A stretch of 64,000 nt of DNA from Ceratothoa steindachneri (taxonomy: Eukaryota; Arthropoda; Malacostraca; Isopoda; Cymothoidae). A program made the position numbers and the translations under genes. Each line of letters opens with the position of its first letter. Positions within the stretch are counted from its first letter, which is position 1. The notes under the pieces are model-generated. The model worked only from the letters and a program-made list of their open reading frames with translations, made no database searches and was not told where the DNA came from. This document shows positions 36,007 to 46,180 of the stretch, one piece after another. Location: NCBI GenBank assembly GCA_963969495.1, contig OZ018325.1, positions 202,097,223 through 202,161,222 of the forward strand. Direction: 5' to 3'.

Positions 36007-37311
36007 TACGAGGGGCGGTCAATAAGTTTTGCAATTCGGATATAAGGAAACGAGATATGAGGAAAAGTGTTTTATTATTTTTAAATATAACTACCCTCGA
36101 CTTTAATGCACTTGCGCCACTTGTCCCTGAGGCTTCGAATTGCCAACAACCAGAAATCTCCCGACTGCTGTACAATCCACTCGTGGACGGAGAGCTGGAC
36201 ATCTTCATCGTCCCCAAACCGGCGTCCACGCAGTGCAGCCTTGAGCTGGCTGAATATAAAGTAGTTGCTAGGGGCCAAATCTGGACTGTAGGTTGGATGA
36301 TTGAGCTCTTAAAATCCGCACTACGCAGGGCAGCTTGTGCAAATCTGGCCTTGTGGACAGGGGCATTGTCGTGGAGGAGCAGGGCAGTGCGTGTCAACTT
36401 GCCACGCCGCTTCTGACGGATGCACTTCTTCAACCCAGCCAGTTCCTCGGCGTAATATTGGCCTGAGATGGTCTTTCCACGAGGCTCATAGTCCACCATC
36501 AACACTCCCTCAGAATCCCAGAAGATGGTTGCCATGATCTTCCCGGCTGAGGGTTGGGTCCGGAACTTGATGGGGGCCGGAGAGCCCCTGTGCTTCCAGG
36601 CCATGCTTTCAAGCTTGGTCTCGGGATCCCAGTGATGGATCCACGTTTCATCACTTATTACTATGCGTGACTCAAATCCAGCCGGGTCTTGGTTGTACAG
36701 GAGCAGCAGCTCCTCCGAACTTTGACGACGTTGAAGTCGATCATGAGGCGTGAGGTTTCGTGAGGTTTCTAGGGACCCAACGGGCAGAGACCTTGGTCAT
36801 GGCCAAATTGTCGTGGATGATGTTGATAACACTTCCACGTAATATTCTAAGTTCTCGCTTGATTTCTTCGACCTTCACCCGTCGATTTTCGAGGATCATC
36901 CTCCCCAAACGGGCAACATTGTCCTCGTTGGTCACATCTGACAGGCGCCCTGGACGGCGGTCATCTTCAAGGGACTCACGACCATGGCGGAACTCCCTAT
37001 TCCAGCGAGCAATTGTTGCATAGGAAGGGGCGGTGTCGGTGTACACTGCAACCATGCGTTCATGGATCTTTTTTGAATTCTTGCCTTCCTTGGTCAAAAA
37101 TTTGATCACTGCGTGGTGCTCAACCTTCTCCATTGTTGAAAAATTTGTGACTGACGATCTGCGATCAGCTACTGCTTCTTAAATAAACGAGGCAGGAGCG
37201 TGCATCTGCATGTCCTGACTTGTCATAACTTATCCTAACACCCCCACAAACAACCATCCCCTTCCTCTGTTTTGTTCTACCGATTCGCAAAATTCATTGA
37301 CCGCTCTCGTA
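36007..37311 (-). mobile_element. Mariner transposon, nearly full length with both terminal repeats
   Basis: The ends are TACGAGGGGCGGTCAATAAG (from 36007) and the inverted TACGAGAGCGGTCAATGAAT (ending at 37311), about 30 bp each, flanked by TA on both sides. Length is about 1.3 kb, typical of mariner. The terminal repeats still match well, so the copy is fairly young despite an inactivated transposase. Confidence 0.9.
36081..37133 (-). pseudogene. Mariner transposase (SETMAR-like), inactivated
   Basis: Starts at ATG 37131-37133 (MEKVEHHAVIKFLTKEGKNS) and ends at about 36081 (KWRKCIKVEGSYI), close to the usual 345-350 residues. N-terminal helix-turn-helix parts are present (SYATIARWNREFRHGRESLE, DDRRPGRLSDVT), then the linker KVSARWVPRNLT. 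Catalytic blocks: VISDETWIHHWDPETK (first Asp), LLHDNAPVHKA (second Asp), HPTYSPDLAPSNYFIF (third). After correcting one missing base at 36308/36309 there are 34 residues between sites two and three, so this is DD34D type. Three lesions: a 10-bp tandem duplication at 36751-36770, the one-base deletion, and Asp to Asn at the third site (AAC, codon 36264-36266). Confidence 0.9.
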
Positions 37312-38045
37312 TTATATCGTGTATTGGCACCCATGTTTATAAGCCCTCCAAATGGCTTCAATTCTCTACGACGCTGTTAGATTAACTTCATCATCACATA
37401 TATTTCATTCATCAAATTTCATCGTGAAGTCCCGCAGAATTAACATAAAAGAATAGTCGGTTAGTTAGCTCTGACGTAGATACCCTTTTCACCAATCTAT
37501 GTACCTTTTAATTAACCCCGTACTTACTCTATTATCTACTGTATATGACAATAGTTTTCCACCTATTTATGATGGTGGTACCCTAATTGCTAGCTAGAAG
37601 CAGCTAGGGCAGCCCAATATAATAAGATTTACGTATAAATACATAATTATGTGGAAAGCACTTCAAAATTAACCACGATCGACATTTTACCTAACCTAAT
37701 CGAAATAAGACGTAAAATTTTGAAAATAAATAAATCTTACGTTAAAAGTTTAATGGGAAATTTGAGCTTGATGTGTAGCACATAATTCTTTAATATTGGG
37801 AGGTATAGTTAATTAACATGGCTACTCGCATTTCTTCTTTCACTGTTTGCAATCTTTCTCTTTTCGTAGTTTTTATGTTGCACAATGCAGAGAAGCTAGT
37901 TTCAAAATAATTTAAAGTGTAGCTAGATACTTTATAAATATTAGAATAACATATTTTTTTTTAAATTTAGGCATTTTAAAGATGTTTTTTTTTGTTCGCT
38001 CTCGCGGCACCCCGGTTGAAAACCACTGCTATAGGATAGTCCAAG
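37312..38045. other. AT-rich spacer, nothing recognised
   Basis: No gene or repeat structure recognised between the mariner and repeat copy D. Confidence 0.4.
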
Positions 38046-38400
38046 ACTAAATCTCACTATTTTGGTCCTTCGGTCGGTTCCCGTTTTGCTTTTTTGTTTT
38101 GTTTTTGTAATAACATCATAACTATTCGGGCGATTCTAACAAAATTTGAAAATTTATGTTGTTTTACATTTTCTTTCGAATGCTATAATGGCCAAAGTCC
38201 TCCCAAGCTTAGCCCCGGAATTATTTTGGTGCATCACGCTTGTTTTGGATATAACATCATAACTATTCAGCCGTCTCTAACGAAACTTGAAACCCTTATG
38301 TTGTTTTGCATTCTATTTCGAATAATATAATTACCAAAGTCTTCCCAAGGTTAGCCCGGGAATTATTTTGTCTTAGCACAAACATCATAATATTTCGGCA
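38046..38400 (+). repeat. Composite 128-bp-unit repeat, copy D
   Basis: Left end AATCTCACTATTTTGGTCCT with GGTCGGTTCCCGTTTTGC, then nearly three units (ATAACATCATAACTATTCGG; CCTCCCAAGCTTAGCCCCGG; AATTATTTTG). It is cut off in the third unit at about 38400, where the pentamer array begins; the usual CGCGACTTTTGGTCAGCAG end is absent. A short foreign GTGCATCACGCTTG stretch sits inside (about 38230). Confidence 0.8.
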
Positions 38401-38858
38401 GATACTCTGCTAGACTAGACTAGGTTATAAGATGCTACACACTGCTAGGCAAGCCTAGAATAGGCTATATTATACTAAGCTATGCTAACATATAATGTAC
38501 CTGGGTAAGGTATACTATGCTAATTTAGGTAATAAAAAATGCAATGCTAGGATAGCATATAGTATGTTAGGCTGAAAATACTAAGCTATGCTTGACTAGG
38601 GTATAATAGACTAGTGTAGGCTATACTTGTCTAGGCTAGTTAATGGTAGGCTAGGTTATACTATGCTGGGCTAGGCTAAGCTATGCTGAGCTATACTAGG
38701 CTAGATAGGGCTATACTATGCTATAGTAGACTAGGCTATAGTATAATAGTCTAGGGAGGGCTATGCTTTTCTATGCTAACCAAGGCTATAATAGGCTATG
38801 CTATGAAAGGTTATTCTAGTCTAGGGTATGGTATGCTATACTAGTCTAGGTAATGGGC
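38401..38858. repeat. Degenerate CTAGG/CTATG pentamer array
   Basis: Over about 460 bp the sequence is built from 5-bp words of the CTAxx type (CTAGG, CTATG, CTATA, CTAGA), with drift and small phase breaks. There is no coding potential. It lies exactly between two same-orientation copies of the 128-bp-unit repeat. Confidence 0.85.
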
Positions 38859-39240
38859 GACTCTACATCTCACTATTCAGGTCGGTTGGTTGGTCCCCGT
38901 TTTGCTTGTTCTCGTTTTGCCTTTTATTGTTTTTGTAATAACATTGTAACTATTGGGCCGATTCTAACGAAATTTGAACCTTTATGTTGCTTTACATTCT
39001 CTTTCGAATGGTATAATTGCCAAAGTTCTCCCAAGGTTAGCCCGGGAATTATTTTATTTTGGCAATAACATGATAACTGTTCGGTCGATTCTAACGAAAT
39101 ATGAAAACATTCCCTTTCGATAAAATGGCCAAAGTCTTCTCAAAGTTAGTCCCGGAATTATTAAAGTTTTGAAGGTCGTAATGTCATAAATCAGAATAAG
39201 TGAGAGCACGCGACTTTTTGATAAGAAGACTTTGTTATTA
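38859..39240 (+). repeat. Composite 128-bp-unit repeat, copy E
   Basis: Has both ends: CTCTACATCTCACTATTCAG with GGTTGGTCCCCGTTTTGC at the left and GTGAGAGCACGCGACTTTTT at the right, with about two and a half units between. Same orientation as copy D. Confidence 0.8.
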
Positions 39241-39708
39241 ATAACATGGGCCTCTTTCGAACAAAAATATGGCCTTAGCATAGGCCTTCATCGCCCATCC
39301 TTTGTAATCTCTTCATGGAAAATTTTAAAGTCTCGCTACTTCGCTCTAATATACCAAACCCAAGTTTGTTTGATATAAACTTGCCATTAAATCGTATAGA
39401 CTCATTTGATGTATTCTTGGCCAGTCCGCCCAACCATAACTTTCAAAGTTGAATGGTAAGATGATAAATTTCACAGGCCTGCGTTTGAAATTTTGAATTT
39501 TTTTTGGTGGTTTCTTAATGAATCAAATCTCCTGAGCTCAAAAACGAATGTATTTTTGTTCAATCAGGTCAGATTTCTCAGTACAGCATATACCATTTTC
39601 ATTGAGATTACCTCATTTTTCATGAAAAACAGCAATAAACGTATGTAAAGAATAATCCTTTTAATAAAACAAAAAAATAAAAAATGCAAGATAATAAAGT
39701 AAATAATT
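39241..39708. other. AT-rich spacer
   Basis: Nothing is recognised. It lies just downstream (on the minus strand) of family copy 1 and may contain that gene's 3' UTR. Confidence 0.4.
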
Positions 39709-41850
39709 CTAATTTCCAAGAAAAGCCGCCCTTGACGATTTTTGTTTGTGCCTCTCATCTGGTGCATCACGCTTCAAACACCAACAATAGTCAGCAAGCA
39801 TGTTTACGTCCCATTTACCCTGGTACCTGGATTCCATTGTTTTTATGTCCTGGTGGAATCTCCGCCCCCCCCCCCCTGTGCTTCACTGTCCCCACAGTTG
39901 TCGGGAAAATAATCCAGATGGAACTGTAAAATGTGTATCTTTATATACATTCGAGCTCCCAAATGTTTGAAACTTGTTAGGAGCTGAATGACCAGGGAAA
40001 CATATTCTGGGCTTCTTTTATTGCCTAGAAACAAATTTTTAACTAGAGCTTTGAAAGCTTTCCAGGCATCTTTTTCTATGTCCGTCCGTCATTGATGCCT
40101 TAAACTGCTGATCTCTCATCAAGTTCCTGATCTGAGGTCCATCAAAAATTCCCGCATGGAGCGTAGCGTCACTGATTTGTTTATTAAGGGTTTTGACATA
40201 AGTTTCCATTATGCCAAGCTTTATATGCAGTGGAAGAAGCAATATTTTGTGAGGAGTCAGTAAAGGTTCAGCTATCACATTGTTTGATCCAATTCTAAAT
40301 GCTTCTCGTGGAGGCCAAACTTTCTTTTCATAGTGCATACTATCTGCACGACTGTCCCATGAACAAAGAAACAGGGATGCTTCGAGTAGCTTGTTTGCAT
40401 CCCAAGTATAAGAGACACTACCAGACAAGAAATTTAGCAGGGTATGTAAACTCAAAATGTAATATTTCTTCAAACAAATTCAAAGTAATATTTCTTAAAA
40501 CAATAAGAATATGAATATGTACTGAAAATTCCTGTATGCCGATGAATTAAATCATTGTATTGGAACTAATTGGATATATGTACATCTTATTTTAAGTTTA
40601 TTGAGTTATGTTGTATACCTTCTTAATTAGGATATGTTCCCTATGAACCCAAATGGATGCATTAACCTATAGGGACACACTTCAAAAAAAAATATAACTA
40701 AAAATTGTCTCATGATTTCCAAATTTGCATTCTTGTAAAATGTTAATTGATCAAGAGGTGTATACAAGTATTGACAATTAAAAATTAAAATGTTAATATC
40801 AAAGAGCTTAGAAATGCCAAGTGTAAAATGATCTTACCTTTAAGTCACCACATATCCTCCAATTATGGGTAGAGTAATTTATTATATCCGGCAATTTTTT
40901 CATATTTTCATAACTTTCAGTAAGTGAAATTGAATGGCTTTATAGGAACGGAAGCTATCTTGTTACCAATATTCAGTAACACAGCTTTTAAACTTCTACT
41001 GGAGGAATCTATGAAAAGTCTCCATTCTAATGGGTTGTAGAGAATTCGAAGGGCCTTAACAAGTCCTTTAATATTGGCGCAGTGTACTAAAGAGCTAGAA
41101 GAATGCTGTAAAAAATAGCTTCGAAACTCTTTTTCTGTATTTATGTATCCAAAAAATGTTTCTTTAGCGAGAAGATTACTTTCACGAAGTCGAGATCCAA
41201 GAAGTTGTGCATTCTCCTGGTCGGGTCATTTAACTGAACTTGAGTGAATGGTCTTGTGACCATATCATGTGTGGAAACCTGATAAGACTCAAATGTGTCA
41301 TAATCTTGATCAACTTCCGAATTAATCTCTTCATGGACCTCTATATGTTCAGGGAGCGAAGATATAAGAATTCCTGGACCATGAGGCAGGGGTTTGATGG
41401 CAAAAGGAACATTCGGATATGCCACACTATGTTTATTCTTCTTATTTATACCTGTGGAAAATATAATTGCATATTACATAAAGGAATTGATTTAGAGTTG
41501 CAGATAGTACAGAAAGCTTAAATACTTGATACACTGCTCAACTTTAAGATTTGTCATGCAAAAATAGCAGTCCGTAGTGTAGGTCCTCGCCCTCTCTCCA
41601 CACCATGGGAACACCAAAAAAGAGATACTTATGTTCGCCCTGACTCTAACGGCGTCTTAAACTTATGTAGCATCCCTTGCAGCAGATATGTAGTGCAAAA
41701 CCTTTATGTTGATCTCCTAGCCTTACTCCAAAATATGCATGATACAAAGATTTAATTACAGGAGGGATTGTACTTTGCTGCTCGGAAAATTCACTTTGCC
41801 GCAAACATAGCAAAATCTGTTGAAGCTATTCTTACATTTTCTGTTCATTT
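39709..41850 (-). pseudogene. Uncharacterised CxxC/EEQGE family protein, copy 1 (with intron)
   Basis: I recognise this as a repeated family of uncharacterised animal proteins; its function is unknown. On the minus strand from about 41840: MNRKCKNSFNRFCYVCGK, ICCKGCYISLRRR, DCYFCMTNLK (three CxxC pairs). A likely intron follows (donor GTTGAG at about 41531, acceptor TTTTCCACAG at about 41461). Next are GINKKNKHSVAYPNVPFAIK, then after a frameshift ENAQLLGSRLRESNLLAKET, LVKALRILYNPLEWRLFIDS and SSRSLKAVLLNIGNK, and NWRICGDLK followed by GTAAGA (a second donor-like site, about 40835). The 3' part reads FLCSWDSRADSMHYEKKVW, LLPLHIKLGIMETYVKTLN, GIFDGPQIRNLM, HLGARMYIKIHILQFHLDYF, RFHQDIKTMESRYQGKWDVN, ending AAFLGN at 39709. 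A long C run (about 39862-39875) breaks the EEQGERF motif. Several frameshifts: probably a pseudogene. Confidence 0.75.
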
Positions 41851-42285
41851 TTAACTCAACCACTATTATTATTATTATTACACTGATAAGCAATTTCTAA
41901 CCTGCAAAAATATAAACTTATTAATATAATTACTTAAAATGTACACAAAATCTACTGCGAATACAGTAGTGCAAAAACTATTGATATTTTGATGTAATAT
42001 AGGACATGTATAAACTATAATATTATTATCACCCCCTGTGTCGCAAAAACCGGACCTGATAGAGAAAAACGGATGCCACATTCGGATTTAGGAGGTCAAT
42101 TTTATTAAGAAACTACAGAAAACCTAAGATACATTTTTGACGCAGACCAGTGTTATCTTTCATCGATGTTAAAATCATAAGAGTTAACAATCAAGCGTAA
42201 AGAAACCACCGCATCCAAAACAATTCTAATTCCTGCATTCGATTTTCTGATTTCATGATGTCAAGATTAAAAGGCCGTTGCTATT
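41851..42285. other. AT-rich spacer with a short (ATT)n run
   Basis: ATTATTATT at 41862-41880; otherwise nothing is recognised. It would contain the promoter of family copy 1 if that gene were expressed. Confidence 0.4.
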
Positions 42286-42900
42286 CTCGTGTCGTTAGAA
42301 TCATTTAGAATATGTGAGCCATGTTTTTTTTTTAATAAAATCACATCGACGACCAGTATTTTTATAGAATTTAATTTTCCTCTCAACATCATTGATGAAA
42401 ACTTATCTAAAGCCAACAAGTCTTTTTACTGCTCTCAAACAAAAAATCCAGACGCTAATAGAAATGATCTATCTCTTCTATTTCTTTACTCAAAGGATTA
42501 AAGTTTCTGTTACTCTAACAGTACCACCAGTAAATAACTTTCAACCATTAAAAGATCTTTCCCTTCAATTAATCCCAAAGAGAAAAGAACTAAAGCAGGT
42601 GACAACTTAATCCCAATGTAGAGCAATTAATTGCCCCGTATTCTACGTTGAAGAGATTGGAAGATGCTTAGCTAAAAGGTCTATGAGCACAAAGTTGATG
42701 TCAGGCGAATAAGTGTTACATCAAGTATTTTTAATTTTAATAAAAATGTTAACCATGGAGTAGATTTCCCTCAGGCTCAAACAATTTAACCGTGGAATAA
42801 TTTTCAATAAAAATCAATCACGTTTACACAAAATTTAATTATAATGGAGAATCATAATGACCTTTAATTTAGACCTTCTGATTAGTGATATTGATTTGAT
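42286..42900 (+). mobile_element. Penelope-like element fragment with GIY-YIG region
   Basis: Plus strand. IEFNFPLNIIDENLSKANKS (about 42368-42425) resembles the RT C-terminal/linker region of Penelope-like elements. The nuclease follows: INCPVFYVEEIGRCLAKR (about 42626-42680, YVGETGR in the family), EHKVDVRRISVTSSIFNF and NVNHGVDFPQAQTI. It then decays past the conserved Glu block. Stops and frameshifts separate the parts. It differs in sequence from the elements at 31.4 and 44.2 kb, so it is another lineage. Confidence 0.65.
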
Positions 42901-43034
42901 TTCTTATATTTTTATGTATATATGTTCTCGCAATACGACAAAGATGATATGATAAATTTCATATTACGTCCCTGTATAGTGGCTTTATTAGCATTTAATA
43001 AACCCGCTATTGATTAAAAGAGTTCCATATGTAA

Positions 43035-43190
<156 letters not shown>

Positions 43191-43281
43191 TAAGCTCTTT
43201 TCACAGTCACGAGAAGATAACGCATAAGCCAGCCTTTCTAAGACAAACGAAAAATTTGGCTATCGATCAGCAATTTTAATT

Positions 43282-43415
43282 GTTATCGTTGCTTTTGAAG
43301 ATAATGAAAAATCTTACTTTGATCCATTCTAGTTTGGCCTTATAAATCGAGTTTATAAGACCGAGCTAGAATAGATAAAAGTAAATTTTCCATTCTCTTC
43401 AAAAGCAGGGATAAC
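43282..43415. repeat. Foldback hairpin with 64-bp arms
   Basis: 43282-43346 (GTTATCGTTGCTTTTGAAGA ... CCTTATAAA) is the reverse complement of 43352-43415 (TTTATAAGACCGAGCTAGAA ... CAGGGATAAC) with roughly a dozen mismatches. The loop is only about 5 nt (TCGAG). Neither arm codes for anything recognised. A palindromic transposon end, a head-to-head junction of two element termini, or a hairpin RNA are all possible. Confidence 0.8.
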
Positions 43416-43529
43416 ATCTTTAGTCGTATACTGAGAATAGATATAGACTCACCAAATAAGATATGGACATGGAATCAGGTCAAACTTCCTAATCAGGGGT
43501 GTGTGAATTTCAGGATATTAAGAGTATCT

Positions 43530-43950
43530 CTTAAATTAAAATTAAATTGTGGCTGAAGAGGCTGCATTTAAATTCTCATTTTGTGAGGATGAAATTCGAG
43601 ATTTCTCTAATTAATGTCAATTTAATAACATTTCTTTCAGGAAAATCCTTCAAGGGTAAATTATTTGTGCGTGTGGGTAATCTATTGCATGCTTTAAATT
43701 ATTGGTACGTGTAAAGATACTTTAGGCTTCAATTGCGCGCCTAACATCGCCTCTGTGGTCATAAATCCTCTTTTTAAATCCCTTCCTGTCTCGCCTACGA
43801 AATGCAATTAATCCTTTTACATAAGATTAAGTAGACTCCTGCTTTATTCGTTTTCTCTTTTGGTTTAGTTGAAGTGAACGATTTTTTAATATTTGAAGGG
43901 TATTTAAAAGTGGTGCTGTTCGGGAAAGGACAATGTCCTTTGGCCAATCC
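43530..43950 (-). mobile_element. Penelope-like element fragment, GIY-YIG region, minus strand
   Basis: On the minus strand: FTSTKPKEKTNKAGVYLILC (GIY block, about 43880-43825), then after a shift VGETGRDLKKRIYDHRGDVR (about 43795-43740), FTRTNNLKHAIDYPHAQIIY and, after more decay, the ERNVIE-type region near 43620. The family motifs G-(I/V)-Y and the Y/F-(I/V)-G with downstream Arg are visible. It is oriented head-to-head with the plus-strand element starting at 44.1 kb. Confidence 0.7.
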
Positions 43951-44157
43951 GGTAAATTAACTAGTAAAGAGAACGATAGAAATCAATAAGAACGTTCTCC
44001 ATGTTCTGTGATAGTAAAACGAAATAGACTATATGAATCAATTGATAGGCCCTTTTTAAGGTAGGGATAGAAATCTATTTTGAATATCCCTCCCGTCCCT
44101 GGCGAGGCACGATGTTCGGCCCCCAGGACTTGAAGCAGTATCGGTTGTCAAGTTTTG

Positions 44158-44160
<3 letters not shown>

Positions 44161-44216
<56 letters not shown>
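44161..44216. repeat. (TA)n microsatellite inside a Penelope-like ORF
   Basis: Pure TA for about 56 bp, flanked on both sides by coding sequence of the same element. Confidence 0.9.
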
Positions 44217-44217
<1 letters not shown>

Positions 44218-44955
44218 TGAAGCCTCTTACATTGGCAGCACTGTTAGGTCTCTTGGAGCTAGGTTCTCTGCTCATATGGGGATTAGTTGGCGCACAAAAA
44301 AAATATTAAATAGAAAGGAAAAGTCATCTATTAGGGAACACACCATAAGCTGTAAAACTGACATTTCTATTGAGAATTTTAAAGTATTAGCCTTTAACCA
44401 CCACAAACATTCCCTAAGTACCCTCGAATCTCTATATTTTAAACACTACAAACCTAGACTCAATGAAGATTTAAGTGCAATATCATTATTAATTAACTAA
44501 TTTTAACTACAGTTTGTTAGTTGGTTTGCTTTTTAACAAACCAAGCGTCACTGTAACTTATAAATACTAGCCCCTTGATAAAACCACCATTCACTCTCTA
44601 GGATGGATCCACTTTAGTAAGTACCCAAATTTACCGTTTTTATATTAAATGTTTTTTAACTCTACAGTCTTTACAAAATTAAAAACAAAGTTTAAATTTA
44701 ATATCTTTAAATAATGCCAGGTCAATTTCTCTTATAGTTTGTAATTAATATCTGCAATAATCCTTAAATTTATGAACTAATTTTTGAGTCAGACTTAAAG
44801 CAAATTTAACTGTTGCCAAGTCATATTTAATAACAAAAAATGTAACTTATAGTACTTTTTACTGATATTTTGTAATTGATCACTCTTTAAAATAATGTCT
44901 TGTTGGCCTTTTCAGGTTTTCTTCATATATATTAACTTTGTAAACTTATTCTAGC

Positions 44956-44986
44956 CTCAAGATGAAAACTTGTAGTTTTCGAAACG
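44956..44986 (+). ncRNA. Degenerate hammerhead-like motif in Penelope tail
   Basis: CTCAAGA, stem GAAAACT/AGTTTTC with a 3-nt loop, then GAAAC. Compared with the hammerhead core CUGANGA, the invariant G5 is C, so this copy would be inactive if it derives from a ribozyme. Same layout as 35455-35485 on the minus strand. Confidence 0.3.
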
Positions 44987-45042
44987 TAGTGAAAAATTAA
45001 AAGATGCTGCATCCGTTTCTCGTGGCTCTGGGATTTATCCTC

Positions 45043-45045
<3 letters not shown>

Positions 45046-45134
<89 letters not shown>
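45046..45134. repeat. (TA)n microsatellite
   Basis: About 90 bp of TA followed by (CAT)n at 45134-45144; forms the 3' boundary of the Penelope-like element. Confidence 0.95.
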
Positions 45135-45136
<2 letters not shown>

Positions 45137-45144
45137 TCATCATC

Positions 45145-45529
45145 ACTAACTCTATAATTTAAGAATAAAAATTTCATCTTAGTTTGGTTATGACTTGTGT
45201 TTCTTTATCAAAGTTTTTTCTAATAATTCTTTTATAATATCAAAAAACAAAATGGTGAAGTTCAGAAATAAATATAAGTATCGAAATTTTGTGAATTCTT
45301 TTACAACCCAAAGAATTAAAAATGGTGAAGTTCAGAAAATTTATTTTTATATATCTTCTTCTATAGCTATAGTTTAGCAACGTGATATTTTGAAAGGTGG
45401 AAAATTTAGTTTATAGTTCCTTTTAAAAATTATTATAATTCGCGAACTTCAGAAAATTAAAAAAAAATTAACCATAATTTAACCATGGCTGTTTTATTTT
45501 AGATTTTAAATTTTAATCTTAGTGGCGAA

Positions 45530-45530
<1 letters not shown>
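45145..45530. other. AT-rich spacer with a short duplicated phrase
   Basis: AAAATGGTGAAGTTCAGAAA occurs at about 45249 and again at about 45319, separated by about 70 bp. No gene recognised. Confidence 0.5.

Positions 45531-45615
<85 letters not shown>
45531..45615. repeat. (TA)n microsatellite
   Basis: About 85 bp of TA that ends exactly where the Tc1 terminal repeat (CAGTAGTGTGCAAATTAG) begins, consistent with Tc1 insertion at a TA target. Confidence 0.95.
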
Positions 45616-45618
<3 letters not shown>

Positions 45619-46180
45619 TAGTGTGCAAATTAGTTCGGACAGTGGTAAAAAAAAAAATGATAATTGTTGTTTATATTTGAAAATAATACGTCACTGATAA
45701 GATAAATAATACATTAAATATGAGATATGACCGCCCTTTGCTTTTAGAACCTGCTTCACTCATTCTGGCATAAATTCAACCAAATTTGAACACATTTCTG
45801 CCAGTTCTTCGTTATGGTACCAGGCATTGATAACAGTCGGTTTTCTCGATTCTACGTTTAATTATAGCCCATAGATTCTCGATGGGGTTTAGGTCAGGAG
45901 AATTCCCAGGCTAATCTATAATGGTAAGTCCACTTTTTTTGAAGAATGTGCGCATTATTTGGGAAGTGTGGCGCGAAGCAAGATCCTGCTGGAAAATGCT
46001 GCCTCCATCAGGAAAGTCTTTCTGCATCGCGGGAAGCAAGTGAGTCTGCAGATTTGCCTTGTATTTGACGCTGCTCATCATTCCCTCAATAGAAACAAGT
46101 TGCCTTAGGCCTTAGCGCTAAAACAACCCCAAAATATCTTCTTAGGTGGGTATTTTGGGGCCCGTATGGACATGTATGTT
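45616..46180 (-). mobile_element. Tc1-like element, 3' half with terminal repeat
   Basis: One terminus is clear: CAGTAGTGTGCAAATTAGTT at 45616, the outer end of Tc1-type inverted repeats, directly after TA. The minus strand encodes the C-terminal half of the transposase: FWGCFSAK (about 46125), FQQDLASRHTSQIMRTFF (about 45990-45940, second Asp kept), GLTIID then a stop at the expected Trp, and PGNSPDLNPIENLWAIIK (about 45915-45850, third Glu kept). The C-terminus is near 45735. Frameshifts are few. Sequence upstream of WGCF is missing, and a second terminal repeat was not found, so the element is truncated. Confidence 0.85.

Larger units (their letters stand above)
44100..45045 (+). mobile_element. 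Penelope-like element: GIY-YIG domain, 3' UTR and tail
   Basis: The best-preserved Penelope nuclease here. Before the microsatellite, MFGPQDLKQYRLSSFALYI (44112-44165) fits the linker upstream of the GIY motif. After it, EASYIGSTVRSLGARFSAHM (44219-44278) gives the YIG block, followed by GISWRTKKILNRKEKSSIRE, HTISCKTDISIENFKVLAFN and HSLSTLESLYFKHYKPRLNE (conserved Glu in LESLY). The ORF stops at 44500. The 3' UTR continues to CTCAAGATGAAAACTTGTAG then TTTTCGAAACGTAG (44956-44990), and 59 nt later to a (TA)n block. A 56-bp (TA)n sits inside the coding region, where the residues between the linker and YIG should be, and shifts the frame. Confidence 0.85.

Noticed and set aside
36057..36416. 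Plus-strand ORF of 119 residues
   Set aside because: It is antisense to the mariner transposase, whose motifs are clear on the minus strand.
38401..38858. Telomere-like repeat (resembling arthropod TTAGG)
   Set aside because: The words are CTAGG/CTATG mixtures, strongly degenerate and internal to other repeats; they do not match TTAGG or TTAGGG in register.
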